From contig NZ_PYBV01000005.1 of the NCBI RefSeq assembly GCF_003205615.1, positions 341,506-405,505 of the forward strand: a stretch of 64,000 bases of DNA, given 5' to 3'. Of the stretch, positions 1 through 8,598 are shown piece by piece; position 1 is the stretch's first letter; each line of letters begins with the position of its first letter. A program made the position numbers and the translations under genes. The notes under the pieces were generated by a model, which had not been told where the DNA came from, ran no database searches, and was given only the letters and a program-made list of their open reading frames with translations. The stretch is from Micromonospora arborensis (GTDB taxonomy: Bacteria > Actinomycetota > Actinomycetes > Mycobacteriales > Micromonosporaceae).

Positions 1-93
1 GGCGAGCACCTCCCCACCGAGCTGCTCGGCGCTCGATGGCGCCGGCGACGGCTTGAGGGTGCAGTTGAGGACGAGGGCGCGGATGTTCGCCAC
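1..93 (-). CDS. Flavodoxin-family / NADPH-dependent FMN reductase, N-terminal part
   Basis: The first 31 codons of a leftward gene run off the left edge. They begin at GTG (93-91) behind a GAAAGGAA ribosome binding site. The peptide starts VANIRALVLNCTLKPSPAPS, which is the beta-strand plus phosphate-binding-loop opening (N-x-T/S-L-K-P-S-P) of NADPH-dependent FMN reductases and flavodoxin-fold proteins. The rest lies outside the window, so substrate cannot be judged. Family assignment rests on this one motif. Confidence 0.6.
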   Translation of the reverse strand, partial: MANIRALVLNCTLKPSPAPSSAEQLGGEVLA

Positions 94-282
94 GTCGAGT
101 TCCTTTCGGCCGTCAGATGGGTTTCGTTCCCCATACCCGGCAGGCATACGTATATTCAATTCGCAAGTTGATACGACACCTTGAACGACTACCTGCGCGA
201 CCTGAAGGAGACCCCCCCCCACGGGCAATCTCCCTGACTGACGATCGACCGCTGCGCTGACCGGGCGGCCTCGCGGCAGCGG

Positions 283-945
283 TCAGCGCTCCAGCAGGCG
301 GACGCTGTCGATCAGTTGCCGGGGGGCACGTGCGCCGCCGAGGCTCTTCGCCTGGTACATGGCGGCGTCGGCACGGCTGAGCGCGTCGGTGAGCTGGGCC
401 GGGCCGGTCACCGGGGCGAGCCCGACGGAGGCGGTGACGCGGACGCTGCACCCGTTGAGCCGAATCGGCGCGGCGACGGTCTCGCTGAGGCGGCGGGTGG
501 CGTGCTCGATCCAGCGCCTGTCGACGGTGGGGCTGGAGAGCAGCCCGGCGAACTCGTCGCCGCCGAGGCGGGCGACGAGGTTGTCTCCGGCGAAACCGGC
601 GAGGCGGTCGGCCACGCTGATCAGCACCTGGTCGCCGGCGGCGTGCCCGTACCGGTCGTTGATCTGCTTGAAGTCGTCCAGGTCGAGCACGACGGCGATC
701 AACGGCTCGCCGGCCGCGTCGGTGAGCAGGGTGGCGGCCAGGCGGTAGAAGGCGCGTCGATTGGGCAGACCGGTGAGCGGGTCGTGGCTCGCGGCGTGCC
801 GCTCGGCCGCGAGCTCGGCTTGGAGGTGGTCGATCTCGGCCTCGGCGCGCACCGCGCGTCGGCGCAGTTGCCAGGAGGAGACCAGCGCGCCGGCGGCACA
901 GAGGCCGGAGGCGACACTCATCGGATCCGGCACGAACCCCCCCAT
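283..945 (-). CDS. GGDEF-domain protein, probable diguanylate cyclase
   Basis: This is a 220-residue protein with a hydrophobic N-terminal segment (about residues 8-24), a short charged helix (30-52) and then a GGDEF domain. The signature RLGGDEF lies near residue 126, preceded by the DPLTGLPNRRAF and DLDDFKQIND motifs of the family. An intact GGDEF motif implies synthesis of cyclic di-GMP from two GTP. No partner EAL domain or sensory domain is present, so the signal may come through the membrane segment. A start at Met9 is possible. It is transcribed leftward, away from the DUF397 gene. Confidence 0.88.
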   Translation of the reverse strand: MGGFVPDPMSVASGLCAAGALVSSWQLRRRAVRAEAEIDHLQAELAAERHAASHDPLTGLPNRRAFYRLAATLLTDAAGEPLIAVVLDLDDFKQINDRYGHAAGDQVLISVADRLAGFAGDNLVARLGGDEFAGLLSSPTVDRRWIEHATRRLSETVAAPIRLNGCSVRVTASVGLAPVTGPAQLTDALSRADAAMYQAKSLGGARAPRQLIDSVRLLER

Positions 946-1198
946 CGCCTCGACCGCCTCCAGCCTCCGGTCGACGCGGCTCGCCGCGTCGGGCCACGTT
1001 TTGCCTGATGGTCACCCCTCTCGGGGTAACTCAACGTGAACGGATGGCCACCGATCATGTGCGTTATCATGCTCGCCGTCCGATGCAGATGCAATAGCAG
1101 ATGCACGTGCACGACGGTCCAATGTCGATACCGCACCCCCTCGCCGTCACCGCTCCTCCCACGGCCACCGGCGGGCTCGTGAGCAGAAAGACGCCCTC

Positions 1199-1438
1199 AT
1201 GCAACAGCCACCCAATGGCGTACCGATCCATCAGTTGCCCCCGCTGAGCTGGCAGAAGAGCCGCCGAAGCAACCCCAGCGGCAACTGCGTCGAACTCGCC
1301 GAACTGCCCGGGGGAGCGGGCATCGCGGTCCGCAACTCACGACATCCGGAGGGGCCGGCCCTGATCTACACAGTGGATGAGATCGCCGCCTTCGTGCTCG
1401 GCGCACGGGACGGCGACTTCGACCATCTGATCAACTAG
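1199..1438 (+). CDS. DUF397 protein
   Basis: This 79-residue protein has the DUF397 pattern: W-x-K-S-R-R-S near residue 18, G-N-C-V-E near 28, V-R-x-S near 43, and a C-terminal helix. In actinomycetes DUF397 proteins are almost always encoded next to an XRE/DUF5753 regulator, and here that gene follows 143 bp downstream on the same strand. Known pairs such as BldB/WhiJ-like modules act in development or antibiotic control. A role as partner or antagonist of the regulator is inferred from that. Confidence 0.85.
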   Translation: MQQPPNGVPIHQLPPLSWQKSRRSNPSGNCVELAELPGGAGIAVRNSRHPEGPALIYTVDEIAAFVLGARDGDFDHLIN

Positions 1439-1581
1439 GCGTTCGGTGGCGGAGGTCGTCCCGCCGACGAGACCGAATCGCCGGTCCGGAGGAGTTCAAC
1501 TCACTGTCGGTCCATGGCATGCTTACACGTCGGCCGGCCCGGGTGTCCGGGCACCGTGGGTCGGTATGCGGAGGTCCGCAC

Positions 1582-2469
1582 GTGACGATGGTTCCCGCCG
1601 AGGGCGGTCCGACAACCGGGCCGACCGTGCTGCGCATTCTGCTTGGCGCCCAGTTGCGCCGCCTGCGGGAGTCCAGCGGGGTGACCCGGGAGGGCGCCGG
1701 CTGGGAGATTCGCTCCTCCGAATCCAAGATCAGTCGGATGGAGCTGGGCCGGGTCGGCTTCAAGGAACGCGATGTTTCCGACCTGCTGACCCTCTACGGC
1801 GTCACCGAGGACCACGAGCGCGAGGCGCTGCTCAAGCTCGCGCGCGACGCCAACAGCCCCGGCTGGTGGCACCGCTACGGCGACGTGTTGCCGACCTGGT
1901 TCCAGTCGTACCTGGGGCTGGAGGCCGCGGCCGCGCTGATCCGCAGCTACGAGGTGCAGTTCGTGCCGGGCCTGTTGCAGACCCGGGAGTACGCCCGGTC
2001 GGTCGTGCTGCTCGGGCACGGCACGGCCGACCCGGCTGAGATCGACCGACGCGTCGCCCTGCGGATGCGGCGTCAGCAGTTGCTCCGCCGGGAGAACCCG
2101 CCGCAACTCTGGGCCGTCGTGGACGAGGCGGCGTTGCGCCGCCCGATCGGTGGTCCTGCGGTCATGCGCGGCCAGCTCGCCGCACTCATCGAGGCGACCA
2201 AGTCGCCCAACATCCGGCTCCAGGTCATCCCGTTCGCCGCCGGTGGCCACGCCGCCGCCGGGGGCGCCTTCACCATCCTGCGCTTCGGTGACCAGGAGCT
2301 GCCCGACATCGTCTACATCGAACAGCTCACCAGCGCCATCTACCTCGACAAGCGTGACGACCTGGATTACTACGCGGTGGCCATGGAACGGCTCTGCGTC
2401 GAGGCCGAGCCGCCGGAGCGTACGCCGGAAATTCTCGGCCGACTGCTGGACGACCTCTATCCCGCGTGA
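1582..2469 (+). CDS. XRE-family regulator with DUF5753 domain
   Basis: The 295-residue protein has an N-terminal Cro/C1 helix-turn-helix (about residues 18-75; LGAQLRRLRESSGVTRE opens it) and a C-terminal DUF5753 domain (about 95-285). The latter shows the family landmarks W-F-x-x-Y-x-G-L-E-A-A and Y-E-x-x-x-V-P-G-L-L-Q-T. GTG at 1582 is chosen because GGAGG lies seven bases upstream; an upstream frame to 1519 has no such site. With the DUF397 gene it forms a complete regulator-partner cassette. The target is unknown. Confidence 0.88.
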   Translation: MTMVPAEGGPTTGPTVLRILLGAQLRRLRESSGVTREGAGWEIRSSESKISRMELGRVGFKERDVSDLLTLYGVTEDHEREALLKLARDANSPGWWHRYGDVLPTWFQSYLGLEAAAALIRSYEVQFVPGLLQTREYARSVVLLGHGTADPAEIDRRVALRMRRQQLLRRENPPQLWAVVDEAALRRPIGGPAVMRGQLAALIEATKSPNIRLQVIPFAAGGHAAAGGAFTILRFGDQELPDIVYIEQLTSAIYLDKRDDLDYYAVAMERLCVEAEPPERTPEILGRLLDDLYPA

Positions 2470-2557
2470 ACGTCGGGTGGGGCCACGCCCCGCCCGACGT
2501 GGCACTAACATGGTCGGCGAACGGCTACAGTGGACACACGTCATTGCGGGGGCTGCC

Positions 2558-3400
2558 TTGACCACCGATGCTGCGGGCACGACGGCCGGCTCGCCCAGCG
2601 ACCGGATCGACACATCCGTGGCGCACCCGGCCCGCCGCTACAACTACTGGCTGGGCGGCAAGGACAACTTCCAGGCCGATCGGGAGTCCGGCGACGCGAT
2701 AACGGCCGCCTTCCCGACCGTCCGCACCGCCGCCCTGGAAAACCGCCGCTTCCTGCAGCGGACGGTGGGATACCTGGCCCGTGAGGCCGGCATCCGGCAG
2801 TTCCTCGACATCGGCACCGGCATCCCGACCGCCGACAACACCCACGAGGTCGCCCAGGCCATCGAGCCGGAATCCCGGGTGGTCTACGTGGACAACGACC
2901 CGATCGTGCTGGCCCACGCCCGCGCGCTGCTGAGCAGCTCGACGGCGGGTGCCACCGCCTACATCGACGCCGACCTGCGCGACCCGCAGCGGATCCTCGC
3001 GCACCCGGAGCTGAGCCGCACCATCGATCTGTCGCAGCCGGTCGCGCTCATGCTGGTCGCGGTTCTGCACTTCCTGCCCGACGACGACGACCCGTACGCG
3101 CTGGTGCGGCAGTTGCTCGACGCGCTGCCGGCCGGCAGCTACCTGGCCGCCTCGCACGGCACCCACGACTACCTTCCGCCGGCAGTCGCCGCGGACTTCA
3201 GGGCGAAGGCGCGAAGCGGCGGCCCGCACGGGCTGATCAACCTGCGCGCCCGTGACGAGTTCGCCCGCTTCTTCGCCGATCTCGAGTTGGTCGAGCCGGG
3301 CATCACCTCGGTCGCCGAGTGGCGGGCGGAGAGCGAGCCGCCGCCACGTCCCTCGGCCGTCGAGGTGAGCATGTACGGCGCGGTCGCCCGCCTGCCCTGA
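2558..3400 (+). CDS. DUF574 S-adenosylmethionine-dependent methyltransferase
   Basis: This 280-residue protein matches the actinomycete DUF574 family. The opening R-R-Y-N-Y-W-L-G-G-K-D-N-F lies near residue 30, followed by the SAM-binding loop FLDIGTGIPT (about 87), the acidic strand end VVYVDNDPIV (about 110) and a late L-x-x-x-V-L-H-F. The family is very common in Streptomyces and Micromonospora, often near DUF5753/DUF397 genes as here, but its substrate is not established. The TTG start (2558) gives the usual length; an in-frame ATG at 2510 is the alternative. Confidence 0.85.
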   Translation: MTTDAAGTTAGSPSDRIDTSVAHPARRYNYWLGGKDNFQADRESGDAITAAFPTVRTAALENRRFLQRTVGYLAREAGIRQFLDIGTGIPTADNTHEVAQAIEPESRVVYVDNDPIVLAHARALLSSSTAGATAYIDADLRDPQRILAHPELSRTIDLSQPVALMLVAVLHFLPDDDDPYALVRQLLDALPAGSYLAASHGTHDYLPPAVAADFRAKARSGGPHGLINLRARDEFARFFADLELVEPGITSVAEWRAESEPPPRPSAVEVSMYGAVARLP

Positions 3401-3609
3401 CCCGGCTGGCCTCACCACGGTCCGGCAGCCCGCCGAGGAGAAGGTCCGGATCGCCGCCGAACTCCTGCTCGCTCCGCCCGTGGACGCCGCAGCACGCCGC
3501 GGTGCTCCTGACCCGGCCGAAACTCATTCCGGTACGCACGGGACGAACAGTGCAGGTCCGGGCACCGAGGGTGGTCGAGTGAGGCGTGGCCAGGCAGACT
3601 GGTGAGGCC

Positions 3610-5064
3610 ATGTCGCCCTTCATGCCTACTCTCCGTCTCCACGACCGCTACGTACTGCACGAGCGGATCGGGCTCGGCGGCATGTCCGAGGTGTGGCGGG
3701 CCGACGACGACGTGCTGGGCCGGCCGGTCGCGATCAAGGTCCTCGCCGGGCAGCTCGCCGCCGACCCGCAACTGCGGGCCACCATCCAACGCGAGGCCCG
3801 CGCGGCCGCCCGGCTGACCCACCCCCACGTGACCCAGGTGTACGACTACGCCGAGGCGACCCTGGCCAGCGGCGTCGTGGTCCCCTACCTGGTGATGGAA
3901 CTCGTCGACGGCCACAACCTGGCCGACCGGCTGCGGTCCGGGCCGCTGCCCTGGCCGGAGGCGGTCCGAGTGGCCGGGCAGATCGCCGCCGCGCTCGCCG
4001 CCGCGCACCGCATCGGCGTCGTGCACCGCGACGTCAAGCCGGGCAACGTCATGCTCACCGACACCGGTGCCAAAGTGCTCGACTTCGGCATCGCCGCGCT
4101 CGGCGGGCTCGACGGTCAGTCCGGCGAGCCGCTGATGGGCACACCCGCCTACTTCGCCCCGGAGCGACTCACCGCCGGCCCACCCGACCCGGCCAGCGAC
4201 GTGTACGCCCTCGGCGCGCTGCTCTATCGCGCCCTCACCGGGCAGGCGCCGCTGCCCGTGCAGAGCTGGGAGGACGCGCTGGAGGTGCACCGGCGCGGCA
4301 CTCCGGTGCCGCCGCTGCGGGTGCCTGGCCTACCCGCCGACATCGCCGAGCTGACCGTCGCCTGCCTGGCCGCCGACCCGGCCCGCCGGCCGAGCGCCGC
4401 GCAGTTGGCTCGCCGCTTCGGCGCCGGCCAGCCGATCGAGCCGCCCACCGAGCTGCTGCGCATCCTGCCGGCGGCCCACCCTCCCACGTTGATCGACCGC
4501 TCGGTGGCGCGTCCCGTCCCGGTTGCCCCCGTGCCGGCCCGCCGCCGATCGCGCCGTCCCCTCGCAGTGCTGGTCGCGGCCGCTGTCGCCGTGCTGGTCG
4601 GCCTGGGCGTCCTGCTAACCGAGGACCCGTTCGGCAACCCGGCCACACCCAACCCGGCCGAGGTCGCCGGTCCGCCGTCGACCTCCGCCCCGGCGCCCGC
4701 GCCCACGACGCAGTCGCCGACGCCGGTGGCGCCGTCGTCCCCGCCGCCCGCCAGCAGCGCCGCGCCGCCGACCGTCGGGCAGCAGATGCCGGTCAGCCTC
4801 CGGGAGGTGACCAGCGAGTTCGGGTCCGTCCTCGCCGCGGCGGTCGCCCGGGGGGACGTCGACCCGAAGACCGCCGAAGATCTGCGCGACGACCTCACCG
4901 ACCTGAGTCGCCGTACCCGAGACCGGGCCAAGCGCGTCGCCGACCTGCGCGAACACATCGCCGAACTGGTGGACCGCGACCGGCTACCAGCGCAGACGGG
5001 CGCCCAACTCGACGCGTTGCTGACCCAGGCCAGCACCTTTTCCACCGGCCGTACGGACGACTGA
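3610..5064 (+). CDS. Transmembrane Ser/Thr protein kinase (PknB-like)
   Basis: The 484-residue protein has an N-terminal eukaryotic-type kinase domain (about 12-265). It shows the glycine-rich loop IGLGGMSEV, the catalytic lysine in VAIKVL (near 43), HRDVKPGN (near 139), DFG (near 158) and the P+1 loop GTPAYFAPE. All catalytic residues are present, so it should be active. One membrane helix (about 317-337) follows, then a Pro/Ser/Thr-rich linker and a short helical extracellular part without PASTA repeats. The start at Met 3610 lies after GGTGAGG; an upstream GTG (3586) is possible. The histidine-phosphatase gene follows 33 bp downstream. Confidence 0.92.
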   Translation: MSPFMPTLRLHDRYVLHERIGLGGMSEVWRADDDVLGRPVAIKVLAGQLAADPQLRATIQREARAAARLTHPHVTQVYDYAEATLASGVVVPYLVMELVDGHNLADRLRSGPLPWPEAVRVAGQIAAALAAAHRIGVVHRDVKPGNVMLTDTGAKVLDFGIAALGGLDGQSGEPLMGTPAYFAPERLTAGPPDPASDVYALGALLYRALTGQAPLPVQSWEDALEVHRRGTPVPPLRVPGLPADIAELTVACLAADPARRPSAAQLARRFGAGQPIEPPTELLRILPAAHPPTLIDRSVARPVPVAPVPARRRSRRPLAVLVAAAVAVLVGLGVLLTEDPFGNPATPNPAEVAGPPSTSAPAPAPTTQSPTPVAPSSPPPASSAAPPTVGQQMPVSLREVTSEFGSVLAAAVARGDVDPKTAEDLRDDLTDLSRRTRDRAKRVADLREHIAELVDRDRLPAQTGAQLDALLTQASTFSTGRTDD

Positions 5065-5097
5065 TACCTGTGCCTATGCCGCTGGCATGATGTCCCG

Positions 5098-5739
5098 ATG
5101 CGGACACGTCTGATCTTCGTGCGACATGGCGAGTCACTCCACCAGCTCGAAGGAATCGTGGGTGGGCCACGGGGTTGTCGGGGCCTCACCGCCCTCGGCC
5201 ACGAGCAGGCACACGACCTGGCCAACCGGCTCACCGGTGACGTTGCTGCCGACGGACCAGTAGCGGTCTACTCGTCGGTCCTGCGCAGGGCCGTCGAGAC
5301 GGCGCAACCGATCGGCGCGGCGCTCGGCGTCCGACCGGTTGCCGACTGTGGTCTGTGCACCTGGCACACACCCCCGTACGCCGACGGCCTGCCGACCGCC
5401 CGCTTCCGTACCGAACACGCGGTGGCCGGTGGGGGTGTGTTCCGGCCGTTCGAGGAGGGCAACGAGAGCTGGGCCGAACTGGTGGTCCGCGTCAGCCGCG
5501 CGATCATGGAGATCGCCCACCGGCACCGGGGCGCCACCGTCGTCCTGGTCGGCCACAGCGAGACCGTGGAGGGAGCCTTCCATGCGCTCGCCGCGCAGCC
5601 GATCTTTCGGGCGTTCGACCTGGACGTGCCCCCGGCCTCGATCACCGAATGGACCACCGACCACGATCCCGGCGGTTGGCCGCCGGCCCGCTGGACGCTA
5701 CGTCGCTTCGCCGACACCGGCGGGTGGCCTAGGGCGTGA
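5098..5739 (+). CDS. Histidine phosphatase (phosphoglycerate-mutase family)
   Basis: This 213-residue protein begins with the phosphohistidine motif FVRHGES (His near residue 10). It also has the second catalytic motif VLVGHSET (near 155), plus a conserved Arg in YSSVLRRAVETA. These define the broad histidine phosphatase / cofactor-dependent phosphoglycerate mutase superfamily; the actual substrate cannot be read from sequence. Its last 11 bp overlap a degraded acetyltransferase remnant on the other strand. Confidence 0.88.
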   Translation: MRTRLIFVRHGESLHQLEGIVGGPRGCRGLTALGHEQAHDLANRLTGDVAADGPVAVYSSVLRRAVETAQPIGAALGVRPVADCGLCTWHTPPYADGLPTARFRTEHAVAGGGVFRPFEEGNESWAELVVRVSRAIMEIAHRHRGATVVLVGHSETVEGAFHALAAQPIFRAFDLDVPPASITEWTTDHDPGGWPPARWTLRRFADTGGWPRA

Positions 5740-5875
5740 TCCAGTACCGCCGTGGCGGACCGAGGTCGGTGTCCCGGATGCCCTCCAGGACGCCGCCGCA
5801 GCGCTCGATCGTCTTCGCCGACCCGATGTTGGATGTCGCCGGCACGGCGAGGTCGTCCCCCGGCGCCCGCCGGCC
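5729..5875 (-). pseudogene. C-terminal remnant of a GNAT acetyltransferase
   Basis: Reading leftward from about 5875 to the TAG at 5731-5729 gives about 46 in-frame residues. They include ATSNIGSAKTIERCGGVLEG and then RDTDLGPPRRYWITP, the typical C-terminus of a GNAT N-acetyltransferase (N-x-x-S-x-x-x-I-E-x-x-G-G). No N-terminal domain or acetyl-CoA loop precedes it; the hydrolase gene starts on the other strand at 5889. I read it as a decayed fragment left when the hydrolase region was acquired or rearranged. Confidence 0.65.
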
Positions 5876-5888
5876 GTAGTCTCACCGG

Positions 5889-6764
5889 ATGACGACAACG
5901 CAGACGCACACCCTCGCCGTACCCGGCGTCGACCTGGTCTACGACGTCCGCGGCCCGCTACCCCCGTCCGGCGGGCGCCCCGCGCTGCTCATGATCGGCC
6001 AGCCGATGACGGCGGAGGGCTTCAACGCTCTTGCCCCACACTTCACGGACCGCACGGTTGTCACCTACGACCCGCGGGGCCTGGGCCGCAGCGTCCGCAC
6101 GGACGGCCGCACCGACCACACACCGCAGCAGCAGGCAGCCGACCTGCACCTGCTGATCGAGGCGCTCGGCGCCGGCCCGGTCGAGGTGTTCGCCAGCAGT
6201 GGCGGTGCGGTGACGGCACTCGAACTCGTCGCGACCTACCCGGGTGACGTCGTCACGTTGGTGGCGCACGAACCACCGATCAACGCGGTGCTCCCCGACG
6301 CCAGCGCCGCCGAGCGCGCACGGGCCGACTTCTACGAGGCGTACCAGGCCAAGGGCACCGGCGCCGGCATGGCCGCGTTCATCGCGATGACGTCGTGGCA
6401 GGGCGAGTTCACCGATGCCTACTTCGGGCAGCCCGTTCCCGACCCGGCGACGTTCGGGCTGTCGACCGAGGACGACGGCACCCGCGACGATCCGCTGCTG
6501 TCGGACCTTTCGTGGGCGATCAGCGACTACCGCCCCGACGCGGGCCTGCTCACCGCGGCGCCGACGCGGATCGTGGTCGCGGTCGGCGAGGAGTCGGCGG
6601 GGACGTACACCGCGCGTACGGCCCTCGGCCTGGCGGCCATGCTGGGCCAGCAGGCCGTGGTGTTCCCGAGTCACCACGGCGGCTTCCTCGGTGGTGAGTT
6701 CGGATACGCGGGCAAGCCCGAGGAGTTCGCGGCACGGTTGCGGGAGGTGCTGGACGCCGGGTGA
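5889..6764 (+). CDS. Alpha/beta hydrolase
   Basis: This 291-residue protein has the alpha/beta-hydrolase fold order. An oxyanion segment (LLMIGQPM) comes near residue 35 and the strand VVTYDPRGLGRS near 58. The nucleophile elbow FASSGGAV is near 101, with a Ser at the centre of A-S-S-G-G rather than the canonical G-x-S-x-G. The catalytic His lies in the late PSHHGGF (near 260). It resembles the epoxide-hydrolase-like or lactonase-like members annotated only by fold. The ATG follows the GNAT remnant, and the gene ends 9 bp before the convergent DinB gene. Confidence 0.85.
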   Translation: MTTTQTHTLAVPGVDLVYDVRGPLPPSGGRPALLMIGQPMTAEGFNALAPHFTDRTVVTYDPRGLGRSVRTDGRTDHTPQQQAADLHLLIEALGAGPVEVFASSGGAVTALELVATYPGDVVTLVAHEPPINAVLPDASAAERARADFYEAYQAKGTGAGMAAFIAMTSWQGEFTDAYFGQPVPDPATFGLSTEDDGTRDDPLLSDLSWAISDYRPDAGLLTAAPTRIVVAVGEESAGTYTARTALGLAAMLGQQAVVFPSHHGGFLGGEFGYAGKPEEFAARLREVLDAG

Positions 6765-6773
6765 CCGCGCGCA

Positions 6774-7271
6774 CTACTCGTTCAGGAGTTGCTCACGCAG
6801 GATCTCGGCGTGCCCGCAGTGCTGGGCGAGCTCGCGCAGCACGTGCAGGTACACCCAGCGCAGCGGCAGTGGGCCACGCCGATGGCCACGAAGCACGTCA
6901 TCCAGGCTCAACGAGGACGTCGCGCGGCGGGAGGCTTCGCAGGCCTCCCGGTGTGCTCGTTGGATGCTGGCGATCGTGTCGGCGTCGTCGAGGATGAACG
7001 ACTCGTCCGGCGTCGCGGGAATGCCGATCTCGGCACGGGACCGGCACGTGACGGCCTCGTCGAACCAGACCTTCTCGACGAACGCGGCGTGCTTCACCAG
7101 ACCCAGCAGTGTGGTCCGCGACGGCACCAACGATCGCCGCGCCTGCTCCTCGGTCAGCCCGTCCAGGTAGCCGTTGAGCGCTCTGCGGTGCTCGTCGATG
7201 AACGCCTCGAACTGCGCCTTGGCCGGTTGGCCGATGACGTCGTCGGCGAAGGTCGGCGGAAAGGTGGTCAT
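6774..7271 (-). CDS. DinB-family / DUF664 putative thiol transferase
   Basis: This 165-residue all-helical protein has the DinB four-helix pattern. Metal-ligand histidines occur in LLGLVKHAAFVE (near 58) and in LRELAQHCGHAE (near 152). Members with DUF664-like sequences in actinomycetes are mycothiol-dependent transferases or uncharacterised metal-binding proteins. It begins ATG at 7271 and is followed by nothing on its strand until the region before 6774, where it converges with the hydrolase. Confidence 0.83.
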   Translation of the reverse strand: MTTFPPTFADDVIGQPAKAQFEAFIDEHRRALNGYLDGLTEEQARRSLVPSRTTLLGLVKHAAFVEKVWFDEAVTCRSRAEIGIPATPDESFILDDADTIASIQRAHREACEASRRATSSLSLDDVLRGHRRGPLPLRWVYLHVLRELAQHCGHAEILREQLLNE

Positions 7272-7317
7272 CCGCGAAGCATCCCAAGGTCATGGTCGAG
7301 GCGCAAACAGCAGCCAC

Positions 7318-7758
7318 TCAGCCGAACGAGACGAGAGCACCCCGCTCGTCGAAGCGGGCCGTGCCGGCCCAGGCGATCTCCCAGCGGTTGCCCTCCGGGT
7401 CGGCAATGTAGCCGGAGCGCCCACCCCAGGGCCGGTCGGTCGGCTCCGCCACCACCGTCGCGCCGGCGGCGACCGCTGCAGCAAATGCCAGGTCGACCTC
7501 CTCTCGGCTGTCGACGTTGCAGGCCAAGGTGACACCGGACCACCCGCCGGCCGGATCGGGCACACCCGGCGCCGCCTCGGCGGCCAGCTCCGGCAGCGGG
7601 AAGAGCGCGAACAGGACGCCACCGAGCAGGAAAGCCGACCAACTGTCGTCACTGGCCGGCAGCTCGGACCAACCCAGTGACCGATAGAACGACCGCAGCG
7701 CGCCGATGTCGCGTGCCCCCAGCGTGACCACTGACAGTCGAGAGGGGAGTGTGCCCAT
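7318..7758 (-). CDS. VOC-family (glyoxalase/bleomycin-resistance-like) protein
   Basis: This 146-residue protein has the paired beta-alpha-beta modules of the vicinal-oxygen-chelate fold. The first module is marked by F-Y-R-S-L-G-W near residue 24. The second is marked by W-G-G-R-S-G-Y-I-A-D-P-E-G-N-R-W-E near 112, where the Glu is a usual metal ligand. A single copy implies a homodimer. It starts at ATG 7758; the frame is open further upstream but without a ribosome binding site. Substrate unknown. Confidence 0.85.
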   Translation of the reverse strand: MGTLPSRLSVVTLGARDIGALRSFYRSLGWSELPASDDSWSAFLLGGVLFALFPLPELAAEAAPGVPDPAGGWSGVTLACNVDSREEVDLAFAAAVAAGATVVAEPTDRPWGGRSGYIADPEGNRWEIAWAGTARFDERGALVSFG

Positions 7759-7815
7759 GCGGATGATCCTGCCCCAGGCGTACGACACTCCGCCCGGCAA
7801 ACGCAGATGCTGCCT

Positions 7816-8598
7816 TCAGGTGATCGCGACGCTGATCAGCTCGTCCGGCTCGGTGCCCGCCCGCGCGTGCACCTCGCCGGCCGGCGTCCAGACCCCCGAC
7901 TGCCCGGCCGCCTCGGTGTAGCCGCCGCCGGTCGCCCCGGCGAAGCTTGCTATCGCCACCCAGACCCGGTGCGCGGCAACGATCCGCTGCGCCCGCTCGT
8001 CCACCACGGCGGCATCACTTGCCAATTCCAGAACTCCCGCCGCGTACACGTCGATCCCGAGTGCGGCGGTGCGCGCCGCGTGCGCGGCGACACCGGTGTC
8101 CTTGCAGATCGCCAGCCCCACCCGCCAGCCGTCCACATCGAGCACGGCGGGCGTGTCGCCCGGCCGGAACCGGCGGGACTCCGCGTCACCCAGCCACATC
8201 TTCCGGTACGCCACCGACACCCCGTCGCCGGTCACCGCCAACATCGCGATGTGGTCGCCGGCGACGGGCGCGCCCGCCAGCGCCAGCGTTCCCGTCTCGG
8301 CGCAGGCCTCAACCAGCGGCGCCAACCGTGGGTCGTCGACCGCCACGACCGGCCCGTCCAACTCGTACCCCGTCAGCGACAGCTCCGGAAAGAGCACCAC
8401 CCGGGCACGCGCCGCGCGGACGGCGGCGGCGTGCGCCCGAGCGTTCGCCGCGACATCCAGGGGTACGCACAGCGGCTGCACCGCCGCGAGCCGCAGCGGG
8501 GTGCGGGTTTCCGCATCCCTGCCGGTGTGGTCATCCTGCGTGGTCGGGTGGTCAACCGCATGGTCGACTCTCAGGATCACTTCGTACGGTGGGCGCAT
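7816..8598 (-). CDS. Carbon-nitrogen hydrolase (nitrilase superfamily)
   Basis: The 260-residue protein carries the nitrilase catalytic triad in order: Glu in FPELSLTGYE (near 73), Lys in YRKMWL (near 130) and Cys in AICKDTG (near 163). This fold hydrolyses amides or nitriles of small molecules; no close substrate family is evident. The ATG at 8598 overlaps the divergent ATG of the DedA gene (8597) by two bases. One of the two starts may therefore be wrong; a GTG at 8580 is an alternative here. Confidence 0.85.
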   Translation of the reverse strand: MRPPYEVILRVDHAVDHPTTQDDHTGRDAETRTPLRLAAVQPLCVPLDVAANARAHAAAVRAARARVVLFPELSLTGYELDGPVVAVDDPRLAPLVEACAETGTLALAGAPVAGDHIAMLAVTGDGVSVAYRKMWLGDAESRRFRPGDTPAVLDVDGWRVGLAICKDTGVAAHAARTAALGIDVYAAGVLELASDAAVVDERAQRIVAAHRVWVAIASFAGATGGGYTEAAGQSGVWTPAGEVHARAGTEPDELISVAIT

